NCBI RefSeq assembly: GCF_004664715.2
Contig: NC_051082.1
Coordinates: 7,942,498-8,006,497, forward strand
Length of the DNA stretch: 64,000 nucleotides
Origin: Peromyscus leucopus
Taxonomy: Eukaryota; Chordata; Mammalia; Rodentia; Cricetidae
Reading direction: 5' to 3'
The notes under the pieces were generated by a model. The model was not told the DNA's origin. It did no database searches and saw only the letters and a list, made by a program, of their open reading frames with translations. Position 1 is the first letter of the stretch; the number at the start of each line of letters is the position of its first letter. The position numbers and the translations under genes are program-made. Below are positions 22,403-33,951 of the stretch, piece by piece.

Positions 22403-23894
22403 TTGGCACAATCCCTGGCTCATGGATAATGTGCAATAAATCTTTGGCCAAGCAATACCCAGCATCCCTTCCGAGATTTGCCCGTCTTTAAGAACATCAC
22501 TGACTTCACAGGGAAGCCCTTGGCAGGCACATTCGCAAAGTTTAGAGCCTGCCCTCCACGTCACACCCCTTAGCCAATGGTGGTTGGATAATGGAAGACA
22601 CCTCTTTTGAATTGAACCATTCAGATCGTCCCTTCCTGGACCCTGGAGTGGAGCCTGGCCACTTAGGTTCTAGATGTTTAAAATGAGGATGGGTAAATTC
22701 ATGTAGCCAGGAGACTGTCATCACCCATCTCACAAGGAAGGGAGAAGAAAAAGTCTGTGAACGGGGAGAAAGAAGAGGAGGGACAGGAAGGAGAGGACAG
22801 AGAGGAGAGGGGACTGGGAGAGGGGGGTGGAGGAGGGAGAAAGGGAAGGGACCATAAGCCCAGGAATGATTACTCACTAGAAGCTAGGGGCAGCAGAGTT
22901 TGAACCCCCCTCTCCCAGGGGCACCTCAATTTCAGACTTCTGACCTTTCAGGCTACATAAAATCAGTTCCCGTTGTCTTGAGCCACTTGGCCTAAAGCAG
23001 ATGGCCTGGAAGGTCTCTGGAGTCGTCTTGGTGCCAGTCCACACTAAAAGGCTGAAGAAGCTGGGTTCTGATGTCCCTTCGGGGTGACGGCCGCTGTAAA
23101 GCCATCCATTCAGGAAGAATGGAGCTGGCAGTTGCTGACCCATCCGCTTCCTCCTCTTTCCATTTCTGTCCCATCTGAGCCCTCAGCTTATGGGACGCTG
23201 TCACCCACATTTGGGGTGGGGCTTCCAACTGCCAGTCATCTCTGGAATGCCCTCATAGACACACCCATAAGTGGGATGTACTAATTCCCTAAGTGTCCCT
23301 CAATCCAACAGGTTTGACTGTCAAGATTAACCATCCCATGTAAGGGAGAAAATGGAGGCCGGACACATTTGACTTGTTCAGCTGTTGATAAAAGCTAGTG
23401 CACAACACAGCCAAGACTCAAAGGGGCTTCTCTGATCCCAGCCTGTAAGACTGTGCTGCCCTGGGGGACAGGAGCTGCGTCCCGACTCCCCTGGTGTAGT
23501 TTTTTAATAAATCGGCACTGGGATTAAGAATAACATGGAGCTGATTCCAAAAGAGGAAAGGGCTAAACTTGCCTGCTCCGGGCCAGCTAGAGAGCACTGG
23601 AAAGCCAGGCTTAGAGCACTAAGCCTCAGGCACAAAATCCATGTTAGTGATGAAAATCTTTGTCAAAGTACCTTTCCATGTGAGGCTGAGCAACTTCCAG
23701 AAGTGTCCCAAGCATCCCAAAGGCTGCAGGCTAGCCCTCCATCCTCATTTCTGTATAAGGCTGGGCATCTTTTTAGAGGAAAGCCAAACTCCACCAACTG
23801 AGGGCTTGTATAGGCTGAGTGCTGCGCTAAGTACCCTGTCCTTTCCCAGAGCACACCGGATATGCTGAGATCACTTAACAACAAAGCACAGCAC
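22403..23894. other. Mostly unique stretch
   Basis: A purine-rich GGAGA tract lies at 22740-22860. A possible end fragment of the 0.4-kb repeat (gactgtcaagattaaccatc) is near 23310-23335. No gene is seen. Confidence 0.4.
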
Positions 23895-24060
23895 TTTGAC
23901 ACTCAGGGTCTGGGGCCAGACTGCCTCAAACCTCGGACTTGAGTTTTCTGTCTGTGAAATGGGTTGATCATATTAATACTCCCTCCTTGGCAGAGTTATC
24001 ATCACAAGGGCAATGTGAGCACATGGCAGGTACTCTGGCACATTCATGAGCATTAATCCT
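23895..24060 (+). repeat. MIR SINE
   Basis: 'gggccagactgcctcaaacc', 'ctgtctgtgaaatgggttga' and 'cacatggcaggtactctggc' follow MIR order. Confidence 0.55.
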
Positions 24061-24535
24061 TCCAGTGACCTGTGAGATCACAATCATGAAGCCATGTTGC
24101 GGATATCGTGCCTGGGTCTTTTGAAGTAAATAATTGCCCCTTTTGGTGGATTTGTATGGATTTCCTTTCGTAAGATAGTGGCACCCAGAGCATGGCCTTC
24201 TGGGTTAAAAGCAAAGGACAAAAGAAGACAAACTGGAAAGACAAATCCATCTAGGAGCAAACAGAGATCCATGGACACCCTGAACCCCAGAGTGTCCAGG
24301 CTGTGGTCACAGAGCTTCCCTAAGGAGGTCTGGAAGTCACAAGGAGGAAAGTGGAGATCATCACTAGGCTGTGGGTACGGTCACACTGGGCTCACAAAAG
24401 TGTTCAACCAACATTGGCATCCATAAAGATGTTGAGCGCTTTTTCAGCACTGGATCCGCATGCTACGTAAGCATTCTACACCAAGCTGCAAGCCCAGGCT
24501 GAGAACTAAATGTGCCAGAACCTTTGTACACACAA

Positions 24536-24540
<5 letters not shown>

Positions 24541-24587
<47 letters not shown>

Positions 24588-24720
24588 CAGTACGTGTGGA
24601 GGTCAGAAGACAACTTGCAGGAGTCCATTCTCTCCTTCCACCGTGTGGGTCCCAGAATTTGAACTCAAATCATCAGGCTTGGCAGCAAGCCTCTTAATCA
24701 GCTGAGCCATCTGTTGGCCC
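24541..24720 (-). repeat. TG microsatellite plus antisense B3-like SINE
   Basis: (TG)23 at 24541-24586, then 'gtggaggtcagaagacaact' to 'aatcagctgagccatctgtt', an antisense tRNA-derived SINE. Confidence 0.75.
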
Positions 24721-24739
24721 AACATTGAATTTTAAAGAA

Positions 24740-25390
24740 ATATAATTGGATTAATTGTGGAAGGGTTCGTCTTTGCTTTGTTAAGAATGTTAATGAGCCA
24801 TATACACTGTCTCAACAAACCCGGCTGCTGCTGGCCAAGCTGCTAGCATCATCTTTCACTGGGGACATGGCGCGTCTGTAAGGAGCTTGCTCTCCTAGCT
24901 ACGGAAAGCCACAGCGGTTATAGATTGGAGCAATTATCCGGCTGCGTTGCTGTGTTTTATCGTACGGTCCCGTGCTGCCGTTGACACACAGAGGTATAAG
25001 CCATCTGATTGCAGGAGCCTTCAGTTTCTTCCCGATTCCAATACCGTCGGGACGTTGTATTCATCTTTTGACATTCAGTGCGTGCGTAGATTATACTATC
25101 CGTGAAATTCATTTCTGAATGGTAAACAGGGTGTTATAATTTTTTTTTCTTTTATAGAAAGGGGCATCGAGTCTGACTGAGAGCAGTGTCACTTAGCGGC
25201 TATCGTTAAACTTTAGAGTATAAGTCCCATGGATCTCAGGAGAGCCAGGGCCGTGTAGCTTTATCACGTTCTATCGCTCTGACCATAGCGATTTGCTCCC
25301 TCTTCGGCACTGAGCTATCCTGCCATTGTATTATGCATGTCTCAGAAATCCAGGCTAATCGCTCTTCTTAAGGTCAGCTAATGGGCAAGC
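24740..25390. promoter_or_regulatory. Strong candidate conserved non-coding element
   Basis: About 650 bp contain no recognisable repeat. By eye roughly 28 CpGs survive between 24820 and 25370, including 'ttatcgtacggtcccgtg', 'ataccgtcgggacgttg' and 'agtgcgtgcgtagatt'. The surrounding DNA has about one CpG per 100 bp and G+C is not raised, so this is not a CpG island. No long reading frame crosses it. Retained CpG without an island suggests purifying selection or a germline-unmethylated enhancer. The function is unknown. Confidence 0.5.
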
Positions 25391-25439
25391 TACTCCAGTG
25401 GCGGACTTTGCCGTGTAATATATCCATCTTGGGTTTGCT

Positions 25440-25515
25440 TTTGCAGTGTTGGGGACCAAACCTGGAGTTTTGTGCATGCTATGAAGCCCTCAGTGAATTG
25501 CCCCCCACAGTACAG
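25440..25515 (-). repeat. ID-like SINE, antisense
   Basis: 'gtgttggggaccaaacctgg' and 'tgtgcatgctatgaagccct' are antisense ID wording. Confidence 0.5.
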
Positions 25516-25903
25516 AATTTAGACTGGATGTCTTGGAGGGAAGAAGGGGCACACACATTTCTCTACCTCCCCCGCATGCTTTCCCACCACAGAGACTGCT
25601 CATTCCTAGCCAAGGCATCACCGACTCCGGTCCCCCAGAAGCAATGTGTCTTGCCTTGACTGCAGGCATTCAGACTATAGCCCAGCATATCCGGAAGAAA
25701 TCCTCAAAGCTGTTGGTATCCTACAGACCTGCGTTTTCACTGTTCAGTCATTTACAGGGCATCATTGATTTAATCCTGATTTTTAAACACAGCAGGATCA
25801 GCCACTGTTGAGTAACTAAGCAACCTCAGGCCCAAGACAGGAAAAGATGCAATTTCCTGTCTCCTAGGGAGCCAAAAAAAAACAAATAGGATTTCAGGCT
25901 AAG

Positions 25904-25928
25904 TATGGTGGCCTTAAAGGCCACCATA
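25904..25928. repeat. 25-bp perfect palindrome
   Basis: The 12-bp arms TATGGTGGCCTT and AAGGCCACCATA are exact reverse complements around a single A at 25916. Confidence 0.95.
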
Positions 25929-26044
25929 GTCTATGTGTCTGCTTTTGATGGACTTGATTCCTCTAGAGATACAGAGACCATTAGCACTTAAGTGATCCAT
26001 TTTGACTTTGAACTTCCTTAACTCCTTCCTCGATGCACAGCTGT

Positions 26045-26400
26045 TTTATTATGTTTTCTATCGCTGTGATGAAATACTCTGACAAAAACAACCTAAGGAA
26101 AGAAAGGTTTACTTTAGCTTAGGGTTCAAGGTGCAGCCCATCATGGCAGGGAGGTGAAAGCAAGCAAAGCAGACCCCTGAAGCATCTGGTCATGTCACAT
26201 CCACAGTCAGCAGAGGGTGATGCATGCATCCTGATGCTCCTTTCTCCATCACAGTTCAGGCTCCTAGGGAGGGAATGATGCCACCCACAGTGGACAAGTG
26301 TTTCCATCTCAATTAATGTCATCAAGATAATTCCCCATAAACATGGCCAGAAACCCACCTCCCAGGAGACTCTGGATTCTGTCAAGTTTACAACTAGCTC
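26045..26400 (+). repeat. Rodent 0.4-kb repeat
   Basis: 'ctatcgctgtgatgaaatac', 'gcccatcatggcagggaggt', 'gccacccacagtggacaagt' and 'ctgtcaagtttacaactagc' match the family, with moderate divergence. Confidence 0.7.
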
Positions 26401-27597
26401 TTCCCATCACAGCAGCCATGGAGAATTTTGAGGCAGATGTTTGACCCATCACAGAAATATCTCCAAGACAGATACAGACAAGAAGTACCTTGAAGGGCAA
26501 TGTACCTCAGTCCATCTGCTTAGTATATAAAACAAAATCCCCTTAGTGTGTATGCAACTATGTAGGAAGACATAAAGAATCATAAGAATAAATCAGCAGT
26601 AATGTTAGCTTTTTCTAAATTGTAGTAAGACCTTGTGAGCTGCTACAAGGATAAAGAAAGAGGAAGCAAGTTTAAAACAAAACAAACAAACAAGCAAAAA
26701 CCAAAATAAAAAACTTACCACAGATTGTCACGCCATAGTAAGAAGGATGGCTAAGCAAATGCCGTAATCAGTACTCACACTTTTTTCTTCCTTGATACCA
26801 AGAGCCCAAGACGGGGACAGGTATGTCCAGCCCTAAGCTGAGGGCCATGACAGATCAAACTATCTGCTTCTGATCGCAGACATTTTTGAAATGATAATAG
26901 CCTTGAATTTTTGTGTTTCTGGTTTGTTTTTATATTGACTCATTTGTTGTTGTTGTTTTTTAAATGAGCCATTTATTCATTGCAAATTTTAAAAAGCAAT
27001 AAATTATTTTATATCATTTGGCTCTGTTTGGTTACAAATACCAAAATAAAGTAAATAACCATGGGCTTAGACAGGAGAGGTGCCAATCTCCCCACAGTGT
27101 TCCAGATCAGGCGTGTGCTGGCACCAACACAGCTGTTGGAAGCGCAGGGTAATGGCTTTTCTGAGTATGTCAGTGTTCCTCAGGGTTGTTGTTTCAGGAT
27201 TTCAAGATGGCTACCTCCTCTGCAGACATCACATGCTCTTTCTAAACAAAAAAAGGGGGGGGGGAGGAGGAAAGATGGCCTAGATGTGTCTTTTTTTCCT
27301 TCTCTTGGAAGGCTCCAAGGATAGAATTTCACTGGGTCCTTGTTTTCTTGATCTAGTCCATGTCTAGCTGCAAGGGAGGCTTACACACTAAACAATAAGA
27401 TATCTTTATTCCTCTATTTACTGAGCCAGATATGATACTGCCCAGAACAAGCCTCCAGCTTATGAACATTTATGGGGGGCTATACATTAGGTACAAAAAT
27501 GTCTACTAGAGCTTGCACTGAAGAGCTTAACTCTATAATGTTTTTCAAAGCCATGAATAGAACGGCCAAAGGAGAAATTATTTATTTTTCTGCTTCA
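26401..27597. other. Mostly unique, AT-rich
   Basis: AT-rich text at 26880-27060 may be an old LINE but is not identifiable by eye. No gene is seen. Confidence 0.35.
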
Positions 27598-27885
27598 TGG
27601 TTTCAGAGACTTTGTCCCACAGTCCTGCTCCACTGATTCTGAACCTCACAGTGAAGCAGAACATTGTGGCAGCAGGAGAATGTGGGAGAGGTAGCTGTCT
27701 ATTTCCTAGGAGGTGGGAAGCAGTAACAGGAAGGAGCCGTAGTAAGATGCAGTCCCCAAGGACATGCACCTGGCAATGCACATCCTCCATGCAGACCCCA
27801 CCTCCCAGCACCCTATGCAGACGTGAGCCCATAGATGAATTCTGCCTCCTAGCCATCTCTCACCAAAGCTAAGTTTACCGTCAAG
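27598..27885 (+). repeat. Possible variant of 0.4-kb repeat
   Basis: 'gaagcagaacattgtggcag' and 'ccccacctcccagcacccta' resemble a diverged variant of the same broad repeat group. Confidence 0.4.
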
Positions 27886-29004
27886 ACTGACCACTATACC
27901 ACAAAACTCCACAGTGACCATAGCTGTTATTTACAATATGTGTGTTATTAATAACCCTGCTTACCATGTTGCAACACACAGATGATTTAGAACCTGCAGG
28001 GTCAAGGCTGGGATTTAAACATCCCCCTGGATGGTTGAGTAATATTCCTTCCAACTGACATGAGTCCTCCCTGTAAATGGGATTTGTAAATACTCAAATG
28101 TCCTCTGAGAGGGAGAACAAGCGGGCAATGGGAGACCATTTGCAGGGATTAATGGCTCGAGATCTGAGGGAAATGTCCACATACAAAGAATACCAGCTAG
28201 TAGGTAGACTAGACAGATTAGTCTGAATGAGATCCATGTAACAAGAGCACACTGGAACCTGGAACCTGCTAAGGGTGGGATGAGTTTGTGAATGTGTATG
28301 TTCTTGGGAGGAAAAGGACATCGGAGAAGCCTAGTGTAATGTCACCTCACAAAAGTGCAGGAAGGACACCATAGTGTGTCTTAAAAATCACAAATGAGCC
28401 ATGAGCGGCCATGACACAAAGTGTCTGGGTTAATACTTAGAAGAAAGATTAGTCCTCCGTTCCCAGAACCACACCCACCTCTCCCAATGGGCATACTGTG
28501 CAACCAGGACCGGTTGCTTGGCCTCAGCCATCTGTTTCTTTATCTTCTTCAAAAACCTTAATCTGTCTTCGCCCAGCAACTGGCCCAGAGTCAACTTCTA
28601 CCAGTCATCCAACCCCTGTGATATTAAGAGAGAAGGAAGTTCAAATTCTGTGGTTACTTAGAAGCTAGAACTAACTCAAGGGTACATGTGCAACTCTAAT
28701 CAGAGCCATGTGGCTTAGTTTGGAGCACTGTAGAACTCATATAACTAAAGGCATGCTGTTCTAGACCTCCACATCTCTTGGTCATCACTAAAGTGGGACT
28801 AAGTTTATGGTGGACATAACTCTTTGTTCGAGGGCCCTGTTCTTTCCCACCACCTCACCACATCTCTCCTCTCTTTCTCTATTTATGACCAGATTGCTAC
28901 CCACAGTGCCTCCATTGTTCCTCTTCCTCTGTAGAACTTTGTGTCTTTCTGCTCATAAGTGGGTCTATGTTTTTCCAGAAAGGACTCTCACCAGCTTCTT
29001 CTTT
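27886..29004. other. Unique stretch, no gene seen
   Basis: No clear repeat or exon; scattered MIR-like words near 28530 are too weak to call. Confidence 0.35.
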
Positions 29005-29235
29005 TTCGGTTATTGTTTGTTCCATTGAGACAGAGTCTCATGTGGCCCAGGCTAGCTTCCAAATTGCTATGTAGCTGAGGATGACCTTGAACTCTGATCC
29101 TCATGCATCTACCTCTTGAGTGCTGGGATGACAGGCATGCACAACCATCCCTAGTTTATGTAACACTGGGAATGGAAACCAGGGCTTTATATATGCTGGA
29201 CAAGCACAGTATCGACTGGAATATGTCCTGCCCTT
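29005..29235 (-). repeat. B4 SINE, antisense
   Basis: An antisense B1-like part (gagacagagtctcatgtggc, gagtgctgggatgacagg) is followed by an antisense ID-like part (ggaatggaaaccagggcttt, tgctggacaagcacagtatc). This is the ID+B1 chimera that defines B4. Confidence 0.65.
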
Positions 29236-29259
29236 TTCCTCCTGTTTTTTGTTTCTGTT

Positions 29260-29281
29260 TTGTTGTTGTTGTTGTTGTTGC
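29260..29281. repeat. TTG microsatellite
   Basis: Seven TTG units at the upstream side of a T/G-rich tract. Confidence 0.9.
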
Positions 29282-30129
29282 TTGGTGTTCTGATCATCCC
29301 ATACCTTCTGATTCTATACCTTGCCTTGATGGCAACAAAGTGGTCATTTAAAGAGAACTAGGGATGGTAGGGGTGGCTGATCTACCCATTCAACTGGTGT
29401 TCATTTGTACCAGGCAGGATTCTAGGCAGGGATCTAGGGGCTCCTCCTAATGTGACTATCCCTGATCACAGGGGCCCCACAGCAGATGCTTACCCCACCA
29501 CCACCACCACTGCTGGATAGTGGAGCTCCAGCTTGGCTATCAGCAGATTTGAGCTTCTGCCCCTCTCCCTACCATGTTGGGACATGGAGGCACAGAGCCA
29601 ACCATGGATTGGACAGAGCCAACAGGAGCTACAGTGGTTTATCACCAGTCCTGGAGTCCATTCAGCCTCGCAGACCTGTAAACTCCACACTGAACTCAGG
29701 GCTGACTCTTGTGCATCGAGCTTTGATTTAGACCAGGAGAGGTCCCTGAGGCCTCATGCGGGCAGCCACCATTCCTTAGCCCTTTCCTCCTTGACTTGGG
29801 GGTTTGAGGAGCGCGGGAAAGTAGAGGAGTCGGGCTGGCCTTACCTACTAGGCACAGATTCAAGGGGCCACCAAGCTCCCTGACCCCAGAAGTCTCCACT
29901 TGGCACGTTGTCATATTCGGAATTATCGGACCCAAATCCTCATCTCTGATGTGTTGCAGGTGTTCCTATCTGGTGTATTATTTTCTGTATGCCCAGCACC
30001 AAACCCAGTACGTGAGCACTCATAAATACCTGCTAGCTCCGTCCTGTATGATCCAGATTTTACAACACACCCTGAGAAACACACAAGAAATATGAGGATC
30101 ACAACTGACGGGGACCAAACAGAGCATCC
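29282..30129. other. Unique stretch, no gene seen
   Basis: The 116-codon plus-strand frame (29533-29883) overlaps other frames and has no recognisable domain; no splice context supports it. Confidence 0.35.
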
Positions 30130-30250
30130 ACTCCACCCCTGTGTGTTGCCAAGGCAGAAGACCACAGGCAGGGTACATTTTAAAGAACAGATTTACAGTT
30201 CTGGGGGCTGGGAATTCCAAATCTGCATGCTGTACCATCCCACGGTAGGA

Positions 30251-30253
<3 letters not shown>

Positions 30254-30306
<53 letters not shown>
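30254..30306. repeat. GA microsatellite
   Basis: About 26 uninterrupted GA units inside what may be an older repeat (about 30160-30345). Confidence 0.97.
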
Positions 30307-30311
<5 letters not shown>

Positions 30312-30369
30312 GTGTGGGAAGCAGACAAATGCATCCAGTTTGACTCACAAGCACCTGCAAAGCTTTTTA

Positions 30370-30735
30370 AGAGCAGGACTCCAGTGGCTTGGAGCCTTTC
30401 TGTTTCAGATGGAGCTGAGGACCAGTCTGTAGTGGGCAGCCATTCCAGCTTTGATCTGGAAGTTCCAACCCCCACTGAGGCTTCAGTAACTGTCACACCT
30501 ACAAGGTGGCTCCGAGAGAGGACGCTGAAGACCAGAGATCTGGATGCTCGGGCTCTCTTGGTTCCTGGACCCTGGACGCTGGAGGTAGACTGAGCAGAGT
30601 TCTCCAGAGAACACCGCCAGACTGAGCTATACCTTTCCCAGACCCTGCAACCTATCCCTTCACTTGTAAGTTACTCCACAAAATAAACCTCCCTTTTAAC
30701 TACGTGGAGTGGCCTTAATAACTTCACCAATACCA
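30370..30735 (+). mobile_element. LTR-like element
   Basis: 'ctctcttggttcctggaccc', 'gccagactgagctatacctt' and 'ccacaaaataaacctccctt' give a promoter-to-polyadenylation layout typical of a rodent LTR (AATAAA near 30680). Ends and duplication could not be fixed. Confidence 0.45.
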
Positions 30736-30859
30736 GTCAGCCAATCAGCTTTGAGATGTGCTCATGAGCCCACATAACAGCAATGCACATCAGCCCTAAG
30801 TTCTGTTGATATTTCTAAGAAAAGGTGGTGCATGCCACACACCTCTCTCACTACGCAAC

Positions 30860-30925
30860 GCTGAGGTCCAGCCCAGGGCCTGGCACAGGCTGGGCAAGCG
30901 CTTTACCACTGAGCTACACCACCAA
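30860..30925 (-). repeat. ID SINE, antisense
   Basis: 'gtccagcccagggcctggca' and 'gcaagcgctttaccactgag' are clear antisense ID head. Confidence 0.65.
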
Positions 30926-31267
30926 CACCAAGAATAGTCTGTTCGGTAAGATATGGCTGAGCTGTCCCCTCCAAGGCTCTGGCTTATGCGGCCTCATAAG
31001 ATTTAGATCAAACAGTAAGGAACCTCTTGGGCTATGCTAAGTACAGCAAAGGCTCCGCCCTGAAGTTGAGGATCCTATCCCGTGTTTTGCACCTAGTCTT
31101 ATAAGCAAAAAGCAGCCCTGGTGACCCTGTTTTGAGGCTCCGAGCTGGTGATTTCAACAGCAAAATTTCTCCCACCAGCTTTTACCTTAGTGCCTACCTA
31201 CGTGTACGTAAATCTCAGTTATCTATTTTAATCATTAGTAAATTCACCCCCACAAAAGCTGTTCAAG

Positions 31268-31389
31268 GCCGGGTGTGGTGGTGCACACCTTTAACGGCAG
31301 CACCTGAGAGGCAGAGCCAGGCAGATCTCGGTGAGTTCCAGGCCAGTCAGAGCTGCATACTGAGCCCTTGTCTCAGAAAAAAAAACCTG
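31268..31389 (+). repeat. B1 SINE
   Basis: 'ggccgggtgtggtggtgcac' to 'gagcccttgtctcagaaa' with an A-rich tail; internal part shortened. Confidence 0.8.
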
Positions 31390-31469
31390 TATCCCCTGCT
31401 GCATTATCTTGACTATTAGGCATCCATGTTCTGAGTTTAAGACAAACACCTCTAAATAAGAAGCAACTG

Positions 31470-31528
31470 GTAACTAGGAAGATGGGTCCATTAGTGAAGC
31501 GCTTGCTGTACATGCAGGAAGGCCTGAG
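31470..31528 (+). repeat. B4-type SINE, left part (split)
   Basis: 'gatgggtccattagtgaagc' and 'gcttgctgtacatgcaggaa' form the tRNA-like head, interrupted by a B1 at 31529. Confidence 0.55.
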
Positions 31529-31700
31529 GTTTGGATTGGTTCCCCCCCCCCCCGCCACCCCCAGACAGAGTTTCTCTGTGTAGTTTTGGTGCCTGTCCTG
31601 GATCTCGCTCTGTAGACAAGGCTGGCCTCCAACTTTTAGAGATCTGCCTGGTTCTGCCTCCTGAGTGCTGGGATTAAAGGTGTGTGCCACTGCCGCCTGG
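31529..31700 (-). repeat. B1 SINE, antisense, nested in B4
   Basis: A C-run replaces much of the usual T tail, then 'cagacagagtttctctgtgt' through 'gtgtgccactgccgcctgg'. The 14-bp duplication CAGGAAGGCCTGAG flanks it at 31515-31528 and 31701-31714. Confidence 0.95.
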
Positions 31701-31714
31701 CAGGAAGGCCTGAG

Positions 31715-31878
31715 TTTTGAACCTTGGACTCATGTCATGGGGGGTGGAGGGATGGCAGGGACAAAAAACAAGTGTGGCAATGCATGTTTGTAGTCACCGT
31801 GCAGAGTAGTGACAGATCTCTGGAGCTTGTGGGCCAGTGAGCCTAAAGCCAAAGAGCTAGGGTTAGTTTCTGGCCTAC

Positions 31879-31880
<2 letters not shown>
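31715..31880 (+). repeat. B4-type SINE, right part
   Basis: 'ttttgaaccttggactcatg', 'gcatgtttgtagtcaccgtg' and 'tgggccagtgagcctaaagc' complete the SINE split by the B1. Confidence 0.5.
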
Positions 31881-31967
<87 letters not shown>

Positions 31968-31976
31968 CACACACAC
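31881..31976. repeat. CA/GCAC microsatellite
   Basis: (AC)20 is followed by about twelve GCAC units and then (AC)5. The CpG-containing GCAC block is unusually long and pure. Confidence 0.98.
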
Positions 31977-32542
31977 GAAGAAGGAAGAAAGAGGCAGCCA
32001 TTGAAGTTGTCTGTGATGGACAGTAGCCGGGTCTAACATTTGGAAGTGACTCTGGGCCATCGAAGCATTTGTCCATAATTTTTAGGCCTCCAGTTTGCAA
32101 AGAATGTCCCCAAGGTCTTGTGTATGTCTTGACAAGAGGTCAAGCCTGGGGCCTCGTTCTGGAACAGCCCAGCTGCTCTTCTCACTGACACCTCTGCAAA
32201 CGGCATTGACCTTTACCAAGGACATAAGAGTCCTCACTGCTCCCATCAAATTTTATCTCCCCGTGGAACTGCCCATGGCTGGGAGATAGGAACATCCCCA
32301 CTAAATTGCTTTGATAAAGCTGATTGTGAGCCTTAGATTGCCCGGCTTTTCTGAAAGTTATGTTACAGCTCAGAGCTGAAATCTGTCTTCCTGTCGCCTT
32401 AGCACTCAGGAAGATCAAACTTCCCCCTCTTCGGGGTCACCCTGAAATACCATGGAAACCCTCATATTCGAGAAGCATCCATAACTGTTGTGGGAGGTCG
32501 TGGACCCTTTTAAGAATCTGATGAAAGTGTCAGTCCCTCTAG
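31977..32542. other. Unique stretch, no gene seen
   Basis: No recognisable repeat or exon. Confidence 0.35.
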
Positions 32543-32592
32543 ACAAAAAAAGAAAAAAGAAAAAAAAGAAAAAGAAAAAGAAAAGAAAAAAA
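32543..32592. repeat. GAAAA-rich tract
   Basis: About 50 bp of A-runs separated by single G. Confidence 0.93.
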
Positions 32593-32761
32593 CAGAAACG
32601 TCTTTTGTGCAAAAATCTTGGGAATAACCCTGGGTTATAACTAGGCTGTTAATACTCAGGCATGAGTCAGTTGAAGCTGAGAGGGACTTGGAACTCACCA
32701 GACCCAGGGGGCTGCTGAAAAATAAAAACAACAATTATGGCTATTATAAAAAAATAATTGT

Positions 32762-32896
32762 GGGGGCCAACAAGATGGCTTAGTGGGTAAATGAGCCTGC
32801 TGCCAAGCCTGAGACCTGAGTTCAATCCCCAGAACCCACATGGTGGAAGGAGAGAACCAACTGAACATGTGGTCCTCTGACTTCCAGATGTTTAGT

Positions 32897-32933
<37 letters not shown>
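32762..32933 (+). repeat. B2/B3-type SINE with CA tail
   Basis: 'gggggccaacaagatggctt', 'ctgctgccaagcctgagacc' and 'agaacccacatggtggaagg' are followed by a CA microsatellite at 32897-32933. Confidence 0.7.
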
Positions 32934-32934
<1 letters not shown>

Positions 32935-33127
32935 CAAACAAATCAATACTATTTTAACGAATCACCTGTTAAGTACTTATTACATGCCATTAATGAAGCC
33001 AAGACTCTACATAGATCAGGTCATGAAACCCCAACCCTAACTCAACCTTTGGATATTATTTGATCCCCATTTTATAGAGAAGGCAACTAAGGGTTCCAGA
33101 GCTGATGTCACCTGCTTGCAGGTGAAC

Positions 33128-33235
33128 ACAACCATGCTCGAAACCATGCTCACAACCACGCTCGCAACCAGGCTCGCAACCACACTGGCAACCATACTCA
33201 CAGCCATGCTCACGGCCATGCTCACAGCTGTCATG
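33128..33235. repeat. 12-bp minisatellite
   Basis: Eight consecutive exact-length 12-bp units (consensus RCAACCATGCTC) occupy 33128-33223, and a ninth degenerate unit ends at 33235. Because 12 is a multiple of three, both strands stay open and the minus frame reads a V-A-S/M-rich tetrapeptide repeat. I see no other sign of coding. Confidence 0.93.
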
Positions 33236-33299
33236 AACTAGAAGCCTGTTATCCACTGTTCTTTTCCTCCCCTTTGGTTGTAAGTATCAGGAGCTGTCC

Positions 33300-33650
33300 T
33301 GGTTTGTTTTCAAATTGTTTCAATAAACATCATGACCAGCAGCAACTTGGGCAGAAAAGGGTTTAAATTTCATCTTACAGCTTATAGCCTATCCTAAGAG
33401 AAGGCATGCAGGAGCTGATGCAGAGGCCATGGAGGGACGCTGCTTACTGGCTTGCTCCTCATAGCCTGCTTTCTTGTATACCCAAGAACCATCTGCCCAG
33501 ACGTGACACCACACACCATGGACTGCCCCCATTCACACCAATCATCTGCCAAGGAAAGGCCCACAGGCCGATGGTGACATTTTCTCAATTAAGGTTCCAT
33601 CTCTCCAGATGACCTGAGCTTGTGTCAAGTTGACATAAAACTAACCATGG
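33300..33650 (+). repeat. Rodent 0.4-kb repeat
   Basis: 'aaacatcatgaccagcagca', 'gatgcagaggccatggaggg' and 'gagcttgtgtcaagttgaca' match the family well. Confidence 0.8.
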
Positions 33651-33951
33651 TTGCCTATTGATGCTAGGGTAATCTGTATGAGGAACAATGTCAGGGTGTT
33701 TACAGACTCCACAGGCAAGGCATGATCCGGGTCACAGGTACCACCTGGAGTTAGATGTCAAGCTGCTGTAGGAAGCCATCCCCATAGGAATGGTGTGTCT
33801 GTCTTCCCCAACGTCACTCTTGAAGCCTGAACCACCATGGAAACTGCACTTGCAGACAGGGCCCTCAAAGAGATGCCGAAGGTAAGATAAGGTCAAATCA
33901 TGGAGCCCTCATCTTACCACAGAGCCGGTGCCTTAATAAAAAGAAGGTAGA
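33651..33951. other. Unique stretch, no gene seen
   Basis: About 300 bp without recognisable features. Confidence 0.35.

Noticed and set aside
30860..30925. tRNA gene
   Set aside because: It is an ID SINE head (tRNA-Ala-derived) without an intact acceptor stem pairing or terminator.
33128..33235. CRISPR-like array
   Set aside because: Units are contiguous 12-mers without spacers, so this is a minisatellite in a rodent genome.
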